Shown here: positions 33,844 through 44,364 of the stretch, piece by piece
Layout: each line of letters starts with the position of its first letter
Numbering within the stretch: position 1 is the first letter of the stretch
Assembly: GCA_963921195.1 (NCBI GenBank)
Contig: OY992539.1
Location: 38,944,518-39,008,517, forward strand
Direction: 5' to 3'
Length of the DNA: 64,000 nucleotides
From: Pegoplata infirma
Lineage: Eukaryota > Arthropoda > Insecta > Diptera > Anthomyiidae
Translations under genes and position numbers: made by a program
The notes under the pieces: model-generated
Told to the model about the DNA's origin: nothing
Database searches by the model: none
Seen by the model: the letters and a program-made list of their open reading frames with translations, nothing else

Positions 33844-34905
33844 TATACCCTCCACTCTAGTGAAAGAGGGTATATATAAGTTTGTCATTCCGTTTGTAAC
33901 ACCTCGAAATATTGGTCTAGGACCCCATAAAGTATATATATTTATGATCCTCGATCGATTTTAAGTCGATCTAGCGATGTCCGTCCGTCCGTCCGTCCAT
34001 CCGTCCGTCCCTCTGTCTGTCTGTCCGTCCGTAGAAAACACGCTAACTTTTGAAAGACTTTACAGAGGCTACTGAAGTTTGGCATATATGTTTGTCATTT
34101 ACCTGGTCAGGTTGGTATTGCAATCCAGCCAAATCGGTCCAGTGGTTCAAAAGTAATGAGCAAAAGAGTAAATTTCGGCAAGGGTGTTTCGCGAATTTAC
34201 GAGATAAAAACCACGATAACATTCGAAAGACAATAATGAGACTACTGAAGTTTGGCATGTATCTTTGCCGTTCCCCGGGTCTGTTTGTTTTTAAATTTCA
34301 GCTTTTTTTTTTTCTTTATTTTCAATATAATTACAACTGAGATATTCTCATCTAGTAATATTTAATTAACAATTTGAAAATAGTTAATTGGTAGTTAACC
34401 CGTTGGTTAATTCCAAACAAAATTAGTTATAAATTGAAAAATATACAACTAAAAAATAAATAATATTTATAAATTTATGGAAGCAAGGTCCATTGTGATG
34501 GTTCTCCTCAATCTTCGGTTTTCCTGTCTATCCGTAAATTTCAGCTTAATCGGTCCAGTCGTTCAAAAGTTATAAGCAAAACCCTGAATTTCAGATTAGT
34601 TTCATCTAAAATGCCACGTGTTTTAACAAGTTTTAAAAGCACTGGTGGTAACTAAACAATGCTTTTCAAACTTGTTTAATTTTAAAGCAATGCTTTTTAA
34701 ACTTGTTTAGTTTTTAAAGCATTGGTAACTTGAAAATTACACTCGAAAAAAATTTTACACTCAAAAAAATTTTACACTCAAAAAAAAAATTTATACAAAA
34801 AAAAATTTATACAAAAAAAAATTTATACAAAAAAAAAATTTATACAAAAAAAAATTTATTGGGTATTCATAGATTCGGCAAAGTCGAATTTAACTTTTCT
34901 ACTTG
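33844..34905 (-). mobile_element. mini-me-like element, subfamily B, copy B4
   Basis: Inverted: starts TATACCCTCCACTCTAG and ends GTCGAATTTAACTTTTCTACTTG. A GTCC array lies at 33979-34030, the core TCGATCTAGCGATGTCCGTC just before it. Interrupted by a 231-bp retrocopy at 34304-34534. Near its 5' end ACACTCAAAAAAATTTT and ATTTATACAAAAAAA are reiterated. Confidence 0.85.
34304..34534 (-). mobile_element. Short poly(A) retrocopy with 12-bp target duplication
   Basis: The identical duplication TAAATTTCAGCT occurs at 34292-34303 and 34535-34546. On the minus strand the 231-bp insert ends AAAATAAAGAAAAAAAAA, that is a polyadenylation signal and A tail directly at the duplication. The 5' part (CACAATGGACC) is less AT-rich. 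This is the signature of L1-like retrotransposition of a transcript or a 5'-truncated element. The source is not recognised. Confidence 0.75.
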
Positions 34906-34975
34906 TTTTTATTTAGAGTAATTTCAACCAAAAAATTGATTGATTCCGCGTTTTTGTTGATTGAAATTCGTTACA

Positions 34976-35804
34976 AATTTTGTCTGTGTTGCCAATAACT
35001 ATAAGTCTGTTTCTTTCAAATACTTAAATATCTAACGAAATTCAGATCGAATTAGTCCATTTTTAGACTACGGACCCCATTTCAGTTTCATTTTAATTTA
35101 ATTACTTTTACACATGCATCACATCACTTCACATGTTTAAATTAACTTTAACTAGAAAATTACAGTTTGAATAAATGTAGATAATTCATAAATCTTTTAT
35201 TATCTTCTCTTCTAACTAAAATTGTGTTGTGTCTCGACAGTCAATCACAAAATAATTGAAATGAAAATTGCATTTACAAACAACATTGAAGGCAACTTGT
35301 ACAAATCAAATAGAACATGAACACAAAAAACAAAAAAAAAAACTCAATTGTGATTGTTGTTATCCAATATTGTAGTGATTTGTTGTTATTTGTTGTCTGC
35401 AATTAAGGTTTTTAAATAAAAACAACATACAAAAATACAAAAAAAAAACATCAAAAACTATAAAAATCATTTAGAAATAAACCTACACAGCTGTTTAAGT
35501 AAATAACATTTGATTTAAGGACAATCCAAAGACAGACAGAAAAAAATAATTTAGGACGATTTTTGAGGGAGTTTGGGAAGGGGAACCAACAACTTGTTAA
35601 TAAGTAACTAAAGTGAAATTTTAAAAATGTTTACTAACTGAAAACAACAATAAACAACAAAATTAAAAAATAAAAAACTCCATAGACCCCTAAAAGTATA
35701 CTATAGAAAATATAACATTAGAGAAATGAATACAACAACTGCCAATATAGAAAACATTTCAAATAAAACAAATAAAAATTAAAACAAATTGACTTTTTAC
35801 AACA
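34976..35804. other. Apparently single-copy AT-rich sequence
   Basis: No repeat partner in the window. A-rich, with scattered CAACA words (35330-35480, 35640-35760) and no ORF. Could be host intergenic or intronic DNA. Confidence 0.4.
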
Positions 35805-36322
35805 CCCAGTCAGAAAAATACAAACGGGCCAACGTTGGAATGAAGTTGGCGGCGACGGTACCAACGTTGGCAAATCATACCCGTTTCTAAGTCTACGACG
35901 TCATTCCGACGTTGAAATGATAACAGTGGCCAACGATCGCTCGACTTTTGTTTTAACGTTGGGTTAACATTGATTTTACAAATTTACGACATTGGATTTA
36001 ACTTTTGCTTAGGGATGTATTGAAAATCTCGATGTCGTGCTTTTTAGTTACCATTTTGTACAAATTGGTTGAAAAAGCAACTACTTAAGTGTTCACTTAG
36101 ATTAAAGAGTTGAGGGGTATGTAAATCGAAAACTTTTTAAAAAAATAAAAATGTTAAACTTTTAAATTATAATCTATAGTGTAGTGTTTTATGTAAACAC
36201 AAAGTTGTGCCAACACAATATTTTTAGTAAAACTGTTTTACATTATACAATGTTGTATTTTTGGCTAGCCCGATATTGTACCAACACAAAATTTTTGGTA
36301 CGGTTGGCAATTTCTGACTGGG
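35805..36322. mobile_element. O element, CCCAGTCAGAAA TIR (518 bp)
   Basis: CCCAGTCAGAAAAATAC at 35805 mirrors GCAATTTCTGACTGGG at 36322. The left half holds CCAACGTTGG palindromes (35832, 35870) and GACGTCATTCCGACG; the right half has TGTGCCAACACAA and TGTACCAACACAA. The target duplication is not clear. Non-coding. Confidence 0.6.
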
Positions 36323-36546
36323 CAACTACAAAACAACAACTGCGCAACACAAAAGGGTTAAATTATTTACATTATACCCAAACGAATGATTTGAAATTTA
36401 CAGGTGCATTTACAGGTGAGCTACTTTTTAACAAAAATAGAAAAAAAAAACTTTAAAACAACCTAAGCAAAAATAAACATTTGCTATAAAAAAACAGAGT
36501 TTTTAGGATATGAATTCATTTGAAAAGTTTAAGGAAAGTAAAAAAC
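36323..36546. other. Unclassified A-rich sequence
   Basis: No gene. The last bases before the hAT element (36547-36564) read CGTGGTGTCAGAAC; with 40714-40735 they rebuild a piece resembling the LINE 3' untranslated region (47673-47702). Confidence 0.4.
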
Positions 36547-37002
36547 AGTTCGTGGTGTCAGAACCAGAGAACGAAGCCGATCGGCTAACAGCCGCGACTT
36601 AGCCGCCGCCGATGTTTTTTTGGGTACTCCAGCCGCCGCCGGTTTGCTCGGCTTATTTCGGCTTAAAAATTTATACAAAAAAAAATAGTTTTTTTATTTT
36701 TTTTTTTTATTTTTGTAAAAAAAAAAATTGTGCGTACATTTTTTAATAGTGTTTTTTTTTTTTGTTTGTGAACAGTTGTTCAAAAAGTCAAATATAATAC
36801 TTTTGTAGTTTACCAATGTTGTTCGAAGCGTATTTGACGTGTATTTCTTCGCTTGAATTTAACCTTTATGTCAACAGCAGAACTGCTTTACGCACGTCAA
36901 CAGCAACATACCTGGGTATGCACATACGTTTTGTATGGGAAACGGCATGCCGTTAGCCTTAAAATGCTTATATCTAATTTAGATATTAGCATTTTAGATT
37001 AG

Positions 37003-37435
37003 AGATGGGCTCGTGAGTGGATTTTTTTACTTACATTCACTCACGCTCACGCAAACAATAATCGAATCACTCACTAACTCACGCAGATATTTTCAAGTTA
37101 CGCTCACTCACGATCACGTGAATTAAATGAAAATCACTCACACTCGCTCGCGACTCTCACCTGATTCTATCACGCTCATGTGAGAGTCACGCAAGCTTTA
37201 CTCACACTATAGAATTTTCTTATAAAAAAAAAAAAATCCAAAAAATATTTTTTTTTTCAAGAAATGAAATAAACTAAAAATCCTTCAGAAAATAAAATCA
37301 AATCACGCAAACAAAAATAACTACTTACTTATCACTAACGCAAAAATTCGACTCGCTCACGCAAAAATTCGACTCACTCACGCAAATTTTTTTTTTTCAA
37401 CTCACGCTCACTCACAATCAATCAGGAGCCAATGT
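37003..37435. mobile_element. CTCACG-word insertion inside the piggyBac
   Basis: GATGGGCTCGTGAGTGG at the left and CACTCACAATCAATCAGGAGCC at the right (given in part) look like worn TIRs. The core is dense in CACTCACGCTCACG and its variants, in both orientations (for example GTGAGAGTCACGCAAG). It has replaced the N-terminal part of the transposase gene. Confidence 0.55.
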
Positions 37436-37437
37436 CA

Positions 37438-38583
37438 ACGTAGATGAGCAATTGAATCCTTATCGTGGTGGAACTAACCTTACGCAATACATATTATCAA
37501 AACCTGCCAAATATGGGATAAAAGTGTAATGGGTGTGCGACTCCATTTCTTCCTATCCATTGCAGATACAATCAATATTGGTGAAAATTCCCGAGTAAAA
37601 GTGTTTAGATATATTCTTATATATCACATCTTATCCGAGATTTAAAAGATCAGAACTGATTCGAGTAAGATCAGTACTGACCGAGATTTGAAAGTTCAGT
37701 ACTGATCCTTTACTTGTTAACTTAAGTTGGTGAAAACCTAAATAACTAAATTGAGTTTAGTTTTCCAATGCAGGGACAAATCCATACAGGAATATTACCG
37801 TCTGGTGAACGTGTAAGAAACATTGGCGAAATAGAAGTAAAGGATTTATGTGTCAGCCTTTTTGTTGGAGGTGGAAGTGATTTGTATTGTATTGTATGTG
37901 ACTACTTTTTCACTAGCTACAACTTGGCAAAATCTTTGATGATAGACAACGATTTATCTATATTGGGTTTGGGTTCAATAATCAAGTTACGATGTGCTCG
38001 TACGTGCCCAAGAAAAACATGGCAGTTGTAACGTTGTCCACTACTCATTATACAACAGAAACGTCCGGTCATAAATAGAAGGCATTGCTTATATTGGACT
38101 ACAACAAAACTAAAGGTGGCGTTGATAACATGCACATGCTTATCCGAATTAAGTACCAAGCGGCGCACAAATAGATGACCTTTGGCTTTCTTTTATAATA
38201 TTGTGGACGTCGCTGCATTTGCTGCATACGTAATATACGTTGATAACAACACTCACCTGAAGACATCTTAAAGTCACCGTAGGATGTTTTGCCATCAGCT
38301 AAGCGAGCAACTATGCAAACCAGAAATGGAGAGAAGGGCGACTAACAGCAGAATATCCAGAGTTTTTTCAAAGCGCAACGCCATTGAAGCCATGACAGGT
38401 ATCCCCATCAGAGCTGTGGATGCTGAAGCACATGAAGTGGGGGAACGTGATAGTAGGGGCCGCCTTAAAAGTAAATGGGAATTGCTACATCTGCTCGAAA
38501 CGACGCCCTACTCGAAAAGCATGCCCATTATGCAACAAACCACTGTGCGCAGTACATTCCAAAGACTTGCCGCAATTCGATAG
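37438..38583 (+). pseudogene. piggyBac-like transposase remnant
   Basis: Three frames together keep family motifs. 37444-37527 translates to DEQLNPYRGGT and SKPAKYGIKV, typical of the catalytic domain. 37774-38030 gives GQIHTG, GEIEVKDLC and CDYFFTSYNLAKSL, where the usual DNFFTS has become DYFFTS with the Asp kept. 38095-38170 gives NKTKGGVDNM. 38320-38390 gives EPEMERR-like and AIEAMTG. The tail (38478-38582, another frame) has CYIC, CPLC and CAVH spacing, the C-terminal cysteine-rich zinc domain. The N-terminus is missing. Frameshifts, stops and a 198-bp insertion make it inactive. Confidence 0.85.
37566..37763. mobile_element. 198-bp insertion in the transposase remnant
   Basis: The flanks TCCATTGCAG (37556-37565) and TCCAATGCAG (37764-37773) look like a 10-bp duplication. 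Removing the insert rejoins the codons for YPLQ and GQIHTG. The interior repeats AGTACTGAT and GATCAG words. An intron is less likely because the left junction lacks GT. Confidence 0.6.
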
Positions 38584-39208
38584 ATGTATTTGAATTTTAA
38601 TAATTTTAATTACAAATAATTATATAATAAAAATAATAAAAAAATCACAAAAACAAACCCAAAATAAACTATACTTTTCAATAATATCATTATATTCGCA
38701 TGCGTTTTACCTTGCATACCCAGGTATGTATGCTGTTGACGTAAGGTTGCAACTTTGTAAATGGGCTTTATCTTCCAAACGGATAATTCAACCCATACCA
38801 AACTTGGGACTATTGCGTAAAACAGTTTCGGCTAGGATATCACGAAATTTCAAGTCGTTCCGATTATTCAGTTCCGAGCTACAGCGTTTTGAAAACGCAA
38901 AACATACCCAGGTATGTTGCCGTTGACATAAAGGTTAAGGGAAACAAAATCTGAAATTCACGGTTTTTTATCCTAACTTTTGAAAAACTGGAACGATTTC
39001 GATGGCATTTAATAGCAATCTGTCAAGGGTAGTTGCAAATATACTGAAAATCTTCAGCAGCATCCATCATGTCTTTCGAAAGAAAGCATGTATTCAACAG
39101 ACATCGCTAGATCGTCTTTAGATCGATGGGGGATCATCACATATACCTTACATCGGCTACAGCCGGCTAAGAGCCGCCGCCGATCGATTTTTTGCTTAGC
39201 CGCCGCCG

Positions 39209-40670
39209 CACATTGGTTCCAAATCAGAATCTAGCTGGACAAAAGTCCAAAAATTAGTGTCCTTAAAATTGGGAATTAATAGTGCTAGGGGCAAGCTAAG
39301 GGTGTGTTCTGATCAAACTAATAACCATTTTTTGGAATTAGGTCTTTAACTTTGTTAAATATGCGAATGAAATAACATTTTTGGTATCCAACATTAAAAA
39401 AAAAAAATATATATATTAAAGTGTTCAACTAATAACATCATATTATGCATGTTACATCAATGGTTTCAAAACGGTTTATGTACAAGAAAGCTACAGATTT
39501 ATACTTATTCTGGACATTAATAAGAAATTTATTATCGATCTTCTTCTTATATTTTTTGTACTTTGAACTATGGTCAATAATAACAATATTTTTGAGGACT
39601 TATGAAACTTTCGCAGCTTGCCAAAACCGAATCCAGGCATATCATGTCGAATTACTACATACAACTTATAGGTAATTTATTACTGAACGTTGTCATGCAG
39701 ACATTTCTTGCAGGTTTTTGCAGGTTTAAAATTAATCACAGTTTTTATGAAAATAGATTTTCGCCTAAAATTTTTTTTCTAAATAAAGTATCGAATTTTT
39801 GTAAGTTTTTAATAACTTTTAAGTATTATAATTATGCTTAGCTTAAATAAAGCATTAAATGTGATGATTCCTATTAAACCGCGGCCAACTACACACTTCG
39901 ACTAAATTCAAAAATGTCCGTCCGTCTGTCCTTCTGTCCGTCTGTAGAGGAAACGATACAGTCCAAAATAAAAGAGCTAGACTTCCGAAATTTGGCACGA
40001 ATATGTCTTATATTCCTAGGCAGGTTAAGTTTGGAAATGGATAAAATCGGACCAAGGGGAAAAAGTTCCCCCTTGGAGAACTAAACCAACCTAAGAAAAA
40101 TCGCATTTTTTGCAGAGTTTTTTGTACTTTTGCTAAGCAAATGCAACATTCTTCTCTCCGATGAAGTTCTAAATCGCAAGGGGAAGGTGCTCCCTAACGT
40201 CTCCCACCAACCCCCCCCCCCCCAAAAAAAAAAGACGCCCCTGGATTTTTTTATATATGTTTTTTTTTTACATTTTGGAGGGTATAAAAGATTCGGCACA
40301 GCCGAATGTAACACTCTCAATGGTTTTTTATTTTTTTTTACATTTTTGAGGGTATAAAAGATTCGGCATAGCCGAATTTAACACACTCACTTGTTTTTTT
40401 CAATTACACTTCTCGGCAATTTTTTTTTTATTTTTTAGAGATTACAAAACTTTAAAAAAATAAGTTTTTGCATTTCATATTTCTGTTCTGCATATAAACC
40501 ATTTTTGTCATTAATGAATTACTGAAATTAGAAAAAAATAAAAATTTGTCGATTAGTGTAATTGTCTTAGAAAAATTTAAACACGTTTTTTGATCTCAGC
40601 GACCCCAAAAACATATAAAACGGTGATAAAATAATTTTGTCCAGCTAGATTTGGACTTGGAACCACTGTG
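39209..40670. mobile_element. Transib-like TIR element (1.46 kb)
   Basis: TIRs CACATTGGTTCCAA and CACAGTGGTTCCAA, followed by AATCTAGCTGGACAAAA, are flanked by the 5-bp duplication CGCCG (39204-39208, 40671-40675). A CACWRTG start and a CGNCG-like 5-bp target fit Transib elements, the RAG1-related group. No transposase core is seen, so it is non-autonomous or gutted. The interior includes a third-subfamily mini-me element (about 39895-40395). A 76-codon frame at 39445 has no recognised domain. The GC-rich target was supplied by the GCCGCC repeats of H. Confidence 0.7.
39895..40395 (-). mobile_element. mini-me-like element, third subfamily
   Basis: On the minus strand: AACAAGTGAGTGTGTTAAATTC then the hairpin GGC-TAT-GCC and TTTATACCCTC (the first unit is duplicated: 40272-40320 and 40345-40395), a C/G-homopolymer section (40209-40222), ACCGATTTTATCC-like text, CGTTTCCTC and a GGAC/AGAC array (39914-39945). 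It shares the hairpin-plus-RGAC plan with A and B but not their sequence. Confidence 0.7.
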
Positions 40671-40976
40671 CGCCGCCGACAATTTCATGTCGGCTTCGTT
40701 CTCTGGTCAGAACGGACCTCAGAGTCTATTTGACTTGTGCTTAATCGTTCAATTGAGTGAGTGCTCATTTTCGTTCATTTTAGATAAAAGACTTACAAGG
40801 TCTTTCACAGGGCACCAAGCGATTGTCCTGAAACTTGAATATGTGAATGCGGGGGCAAAAATAAGAGTTACCTGTTTTTTAGCTGACTAATCTCAAGTTT
40901 AAAAAAGAGTTGCCATCTTATGAAAAAATATGGGCTTGCGGAAAAATTCGTATAAAAGCCATTCTACACTCAAAAT

Positions 40977-41822
40977 AATACATTAGTAGATTTACTAATT
41001 TTTTTTTGCTAAAGCTAGTAAGCTAACCTTTAGCAAATTTTTAGTTGAGATTAGCATGTTAGCAAAAATATCTTGTAAACTGCATTTATCGCATTAGCAA
41101 TTTAAAACAAAATTTTAACTAATTTTTTTTTGCTAAATTTAAAATTGAGTTGACCAAATTCTTACAAGATTTTTTGCTAATATTATCAAAAATAAATCGT
41201 AATTTTTTTTTTATTTTCAGAAAACTTAAAATTGTGCTATCTCGGAAACTAAGCCAGATAGAGCAAAAAGGAGCCCATTTCTGGTTCTCGGGCTCTCCAT
41301 AGTATCGCCGGTCCTCTTCACCCTAATGAGTCCAAACTTTGGATCCGAAAAAGTTAGCATTCCCGAAATTCTCTTCACCCTAATGAGTCCTAACTTTGGA
41401 TCCGAAAAAGTTAGCATTCCCGAAAATTTTGAAATGCTCATATCTCTGTAAATATTGCCGACACAACAAAAAGTCCAAAAACATTTTAAAAGCTCTCTGA
41501 GTAATATTTTTGAAGTTATCGCGTTTTTTAATTCTCAAAACCCTAGTGGTCCCCTTAAATCACGTATCTCAAAAACTAAGCAAGCTAGAGCGAAACGGAC
41601 ACAAATTTTGGATCAAAAACTGTGACGATTTTTAAGGAACCCAACTAGAGGTAGGCCCATCATGGTCTGAACCTATTATGTCCGAACCCAATCAGCTAAC
41701 TGATTTTTGGCAAAACATTTTTGCTAACTTTACCAAAAAAATTGTGGATTCAAAATTAGCAAATTTTCTTGTAGGTTTACAAGCTTTTTTTGCTAACATT
41801 ACAGTTTATTTTTTTTTGAGTG
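40977..41822. mobile_element. CACTC-TIR element with TTGCTAA core (846 bp)
   Basis: TA-CACTCAAAATAATACATTAG at the left; ACAGTTTATTTTTTTTTGAGTG-TA at the right (given in part). The core has TTTGCTAA and TTAGCAAA words at both sides. The middle is not part of that pattern: a 58-bp tandem duplication (41314-41371, 41372-41428) with TTTGGATCCGAAAAAGTTAG, and TCTCGGAAACTAAG text. No ORF of note. Confidence 0.75.
41314..41428 (+). repeat. 58-bp tandem duplication
   Basis: CTTCACCCTAATGAGTCC(A/T)AACTTTGGATCC and GTTAGCATTCCCGAAA repeat twice with one or two differences. Confidence 0.9.
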
Positions 41823-42354
41823 TAACAGGAATTTCGCCAAACTAAAAAATACGGGTCTGCTTAATTTTGATAGAGATTATTATATATGATTTTGGCGGTC
41901 GTACGTATATACATCTCCATATAAACTACCCCAACGATTATTAATTTTTGACAATAACGAACTTAACGAAGCCGAATTTGGACACAACCTATACACCATT
42001 GGATAGGCTTTTAAAAAACATTTCGACCTGTTTATAATGTTCATATAGTTTCTTTTGAAGAAATGGGGAAAAATCCTCCAAAAACGAAAAAAAACGTTTT
42101 TCCCACTCCCCTTTGACCCGCTTTTTCTTATATGCAAGTTTCAGTACAATCGGTGGGTGCCCTGTGAAAGACCTTCCTTGTTAGTTTGTTCATCTAGTTC
42201 AATCGGTCATATGTTGTTTTCGTTTAACAGTTCATGAACGAATCATTTCGATCATGTCTGTTGTTCGTTCTTCTAGTTCAGTCGGTTAATTTTTGTTTTC
42301 GTTCAACAGATCGTGAACTAATAATTTTGTTTTGGATTTTGTTCACCCTCCACA

Positions 42355-44364
42355 GGGTGCTGAACCTACTTTCGTTACAAGTACGCGGCAAGAGGTTCTT
42401 GACGTAACACTTGTATCAGATACATTGTCTGATAGAATTGATGACTGGAGAGTTTTGGAAGAGCATTCTTTCTCAGATCATCGCTACATTGAGTTTTTAC
42501 TCAGGGAGCGTGCCCCGGTTGAGACAGTCTCTAGAAATCTGAGGAGAACAAACTGGGTGAAATATAGGGAGACTTTTTCTTTGCTTTTGGATGAAGTACC
42601 CTTATCTGAACCGCATAGTTTGGCGGAAATTGACTGTCTGGTTGACCATATAACAAATGTTTGTAATAGGTGCCTGGATGCGTCTTGCCCTTCTGCAAAG
42701 CCTAGAGGGAAAAAAGCCACCTTGGTGGTCAAATGAGTTGCAGACGAGCAGAGATTCCTGCAGAAAGCTCTTTAATAAGGCTAAGTTTTCAAGAGCGGAC
42801 GAGGACTGGTCTGCATACAGGCTGCAACTCAAGAGTTATAAAAAGATGATCAGAAATGCAAAATGTGATTCTTGGAAAAACTTCTGTGGAAACATAGAAG
42901 ACGTTTCTGAGGCATCCAGGTTGCGCAAGGTTCTGGCTTCTTCTCCTTGCACCCTGGGATACCTGAAAGATCCTAATGGGGTGTGGTCTTCCTCCAGTGG
43001 AGAGTCGCTGGATCTCCTTTTAAACACGTATTTTCCGGGCAATTCCATGACGCCGTTTCAAGCTTTGGAACGTTCTGACGCCCAAGCATCTGAAATTGCT
43101 TCGGAAATAATAAATATGCCAGCATTAATCTGGGCGATAAAAAGCTTCAGGCCCTATAAATCCCCGGGACCTGATGGTATAATCCCGGCTGAATTGCAGC
43201 AAGTGTCGGACTATATAGCCCCGTTGCTGCATAATCTATACACAGCATGCATCAACTGGTCGTATATTCCTTTAAAATGGAGGGATACCAGAGTCGTATT
43301 TATCCCGAAGGCTGGGAAAAGTTCCCACACAGCTCCGAAGGATTCAAGACCAATTAGTCTGTCTTCTTTTTTGTTAAAGACAATGGAACGAATGATAGAC
43401 TTATATTTGCGTAGAGTGATTGACCCGAGGTTGCTTTCGACAAAGCAACTTGCATACAGCAAGGGACGATCAACGGAAACAGCTCTTCATGAGCTCGTTG
43501 TTACCATCGAGAGATCGCTTTCGGTAAAGGAGTACACTATGGTGGCCTTTCTTGATATTGAGGGGGCATTTAATAATGCCATCCCAGAATCGATAATATT
43601 GGCATTGTCTGGTCTGGGAGTAAAGCGTGAAATCGTTTTAATGGTGGAAAGCCTACTTGCCAGTAGACGTATAACGTCTGAATTGGGATCGTCCGTCATA
43701 TCTCGATTTGTCAATAGGGGCACACCACAAGGAGGTGTTCTTTCGCCGCTTCTTTGGAACCTGGCACTGAATTCAATGCTACTATCTCTAGAAGCACGTG
43801 GTTGTCATGTTGTCGCATATGCTGACGATGTCGCGATAGCGGTAAAGGGGAAGCATCTGCCAACATTGCGGGACATTCTTCAGGGTTCTCTGAAAGATCT
43901 GTCTAAATGGGCAAGAGACTGTGGTCTAGGAGTTAATCCTAGTAAAACAGAGATTGTTTTATTTACAAGGAAAAATAAGATTCCTGCTTTTGATCCTATT
44001 TCTCTGGACGGTACTGAAATCACCTTCTCAGATGGAGCCAAGTATCTTGGAGTATTTCTAGATAGGAAGCTGAATTTCAGGCGTAATATTGAGGAACGGG
44101 TGAGAAAAGCAACGATTGCTTTGTATTCCTGTAAAAGGGCCATTGGAAAACGATGGGGTTTTAGTCCTAAAGTCGTTCATTGGATCTATACAGCAGTGGT
44201 GCGTCCAATTTTGCTGTATGGAATCATTGTCTGGTGGCCTGCTTTAGAAACAAAAGCGAACTGTGTCTTTATCACGAAGGTACAGAGAATGGCGTCAATG
44301 TGCATCACTGGTGCTCTTCGTACTACACCTACGGCTGCATTAGAAATCCTCCTTCACCTGATAC
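42355..44364 (+). pseudogene. LINE ORF2 remnant, endonuclease end and reverse transcriptase
   Basis: A non-LTR retrotransposon polyprotein, 5'-truncated. 42356-42715 codes the end of an APE-type endonuclease (EVLDVTL, SDHRYIEF). An A-run at 42710-42715 holds one base too many, shifting the frame before PPWWSNEL. From 42716 the reverse transcriptase is complete: YKSPGPDGI, RVVFIPKAGK, RPISLSSFLLK, FLDIEGAFNN with the catalytic Asp, GTPQGGVLSPLLWNL, VAYADDVAI (YADD), GLGVNPSKTE and YLGVFLDRKL. The protein is cut at 44364 by a hAT insertion and continues at 46569. The set of domains suits the I-related LINE groups (I, LOA or R1-like); the exact clade is not determined. Better GC and codon structure than the surroundings marks a fairly young copy. 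Confidence 0.9.

Larger units (their letters stand above)
36863..38934 (+). mobile_element. piggyBac-like element (2.07 kb, decayed)
   Basis: Flanked by TTAA (36859-36862, 38935-38938) with 13-bp TIRs CCTTTATGTCAAC, and an inner inverted repeat ACATACCTGGGTATG (36907-36921, reversed at 38903-38917 and again at 38721-38735). TTAA target, CC start, short TIR and a sub-terminal repeat are the piggyBac design. The empty site is preserved in other B elements. It contains a transposase pseudogene and two smaller insertions. Confidence 0.9.
36680..39147 (+). mobile_element. mini-me-like element, subfamily B, copy B9 (split)
   Basis: 36780-36862 (GTAGTTTACCAATGTTGTTCG...GCTTGAATTTAA) and 38939-39147 (GGGAAACAAAATCTGAAATTC, ACATCGCTAGATCGTCTTTAG) are the two halves of a B element. 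They join at GAATTTAAGGTGAA, the sequence seen in intact B copies. The ends are truncated. Confidence 0.75.
36565..40705. mobile_element. H: hAT-type element, 4.1 kb with nested insertions
   Basis: A perfect 8-bp target duplication GTCAGAAC (36557-36564, 40706-40713) surrounds TIRs CAGAGAACGAAGCCGA. TIRs beginning CAG with 8-bp duplications fit the hAT superfamily. Sub-terminal GCCGCCGCC and CGGCTNA words occur at both sides (36600-36665, 39155-39208). Inside are a B element (36680-39147) split by a piggyBac, and a Transib-like element (39209-40670), leaving only a few hundred bases of H proper. No hAT transposase is visible. A second copy starts at 63925. Confidence 0.85.
40798..42174. mobile_element. 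X: TIR element inserted in G2 (1.38 kb)
   Basis: AGGTCTTTCACAGGGCACC at the left is mirrored by GGTGCCCTGTGAAAGACCT at the right, continuing through CGATTGT(A/C)CTGAAACTTG for about 45 bp. The target duplication is unclear. The interior contains a CACTC element (40977-41822). TTTTTTATGAACATTATAAAC-like and GATAACTTC text is unclassified. No transposase. Confidence 0.65.
40731..42345 (-). mobile_element. G element, copy G2 (split by X, truncated)
   Basis: 40731-40797 (ACTTGTGCTTAATCGTTCAA, GTGCTCATTTTCGTTCATTT) and 42175-42330 (GTTCATCTAGTTCAATCGGTC, GATCATGTCTGTTGTTCG) align to G1 in reverse. X lies between. The far end is cut where the LINE begins. Confidence 0.65.

Noticed and set aside
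37530..37780. Spliceosomal intron in the piggyBac transposase
   Set aside because: The left junction lacks GT and the two flanks look like a duplicated target; insertion is more likely.
42484..43723. Minus-strand frames opposite the LINE reverse transcriptase
   Set aside because: No motif; the plus frame carries the full set of reverse transcriptase blocks.
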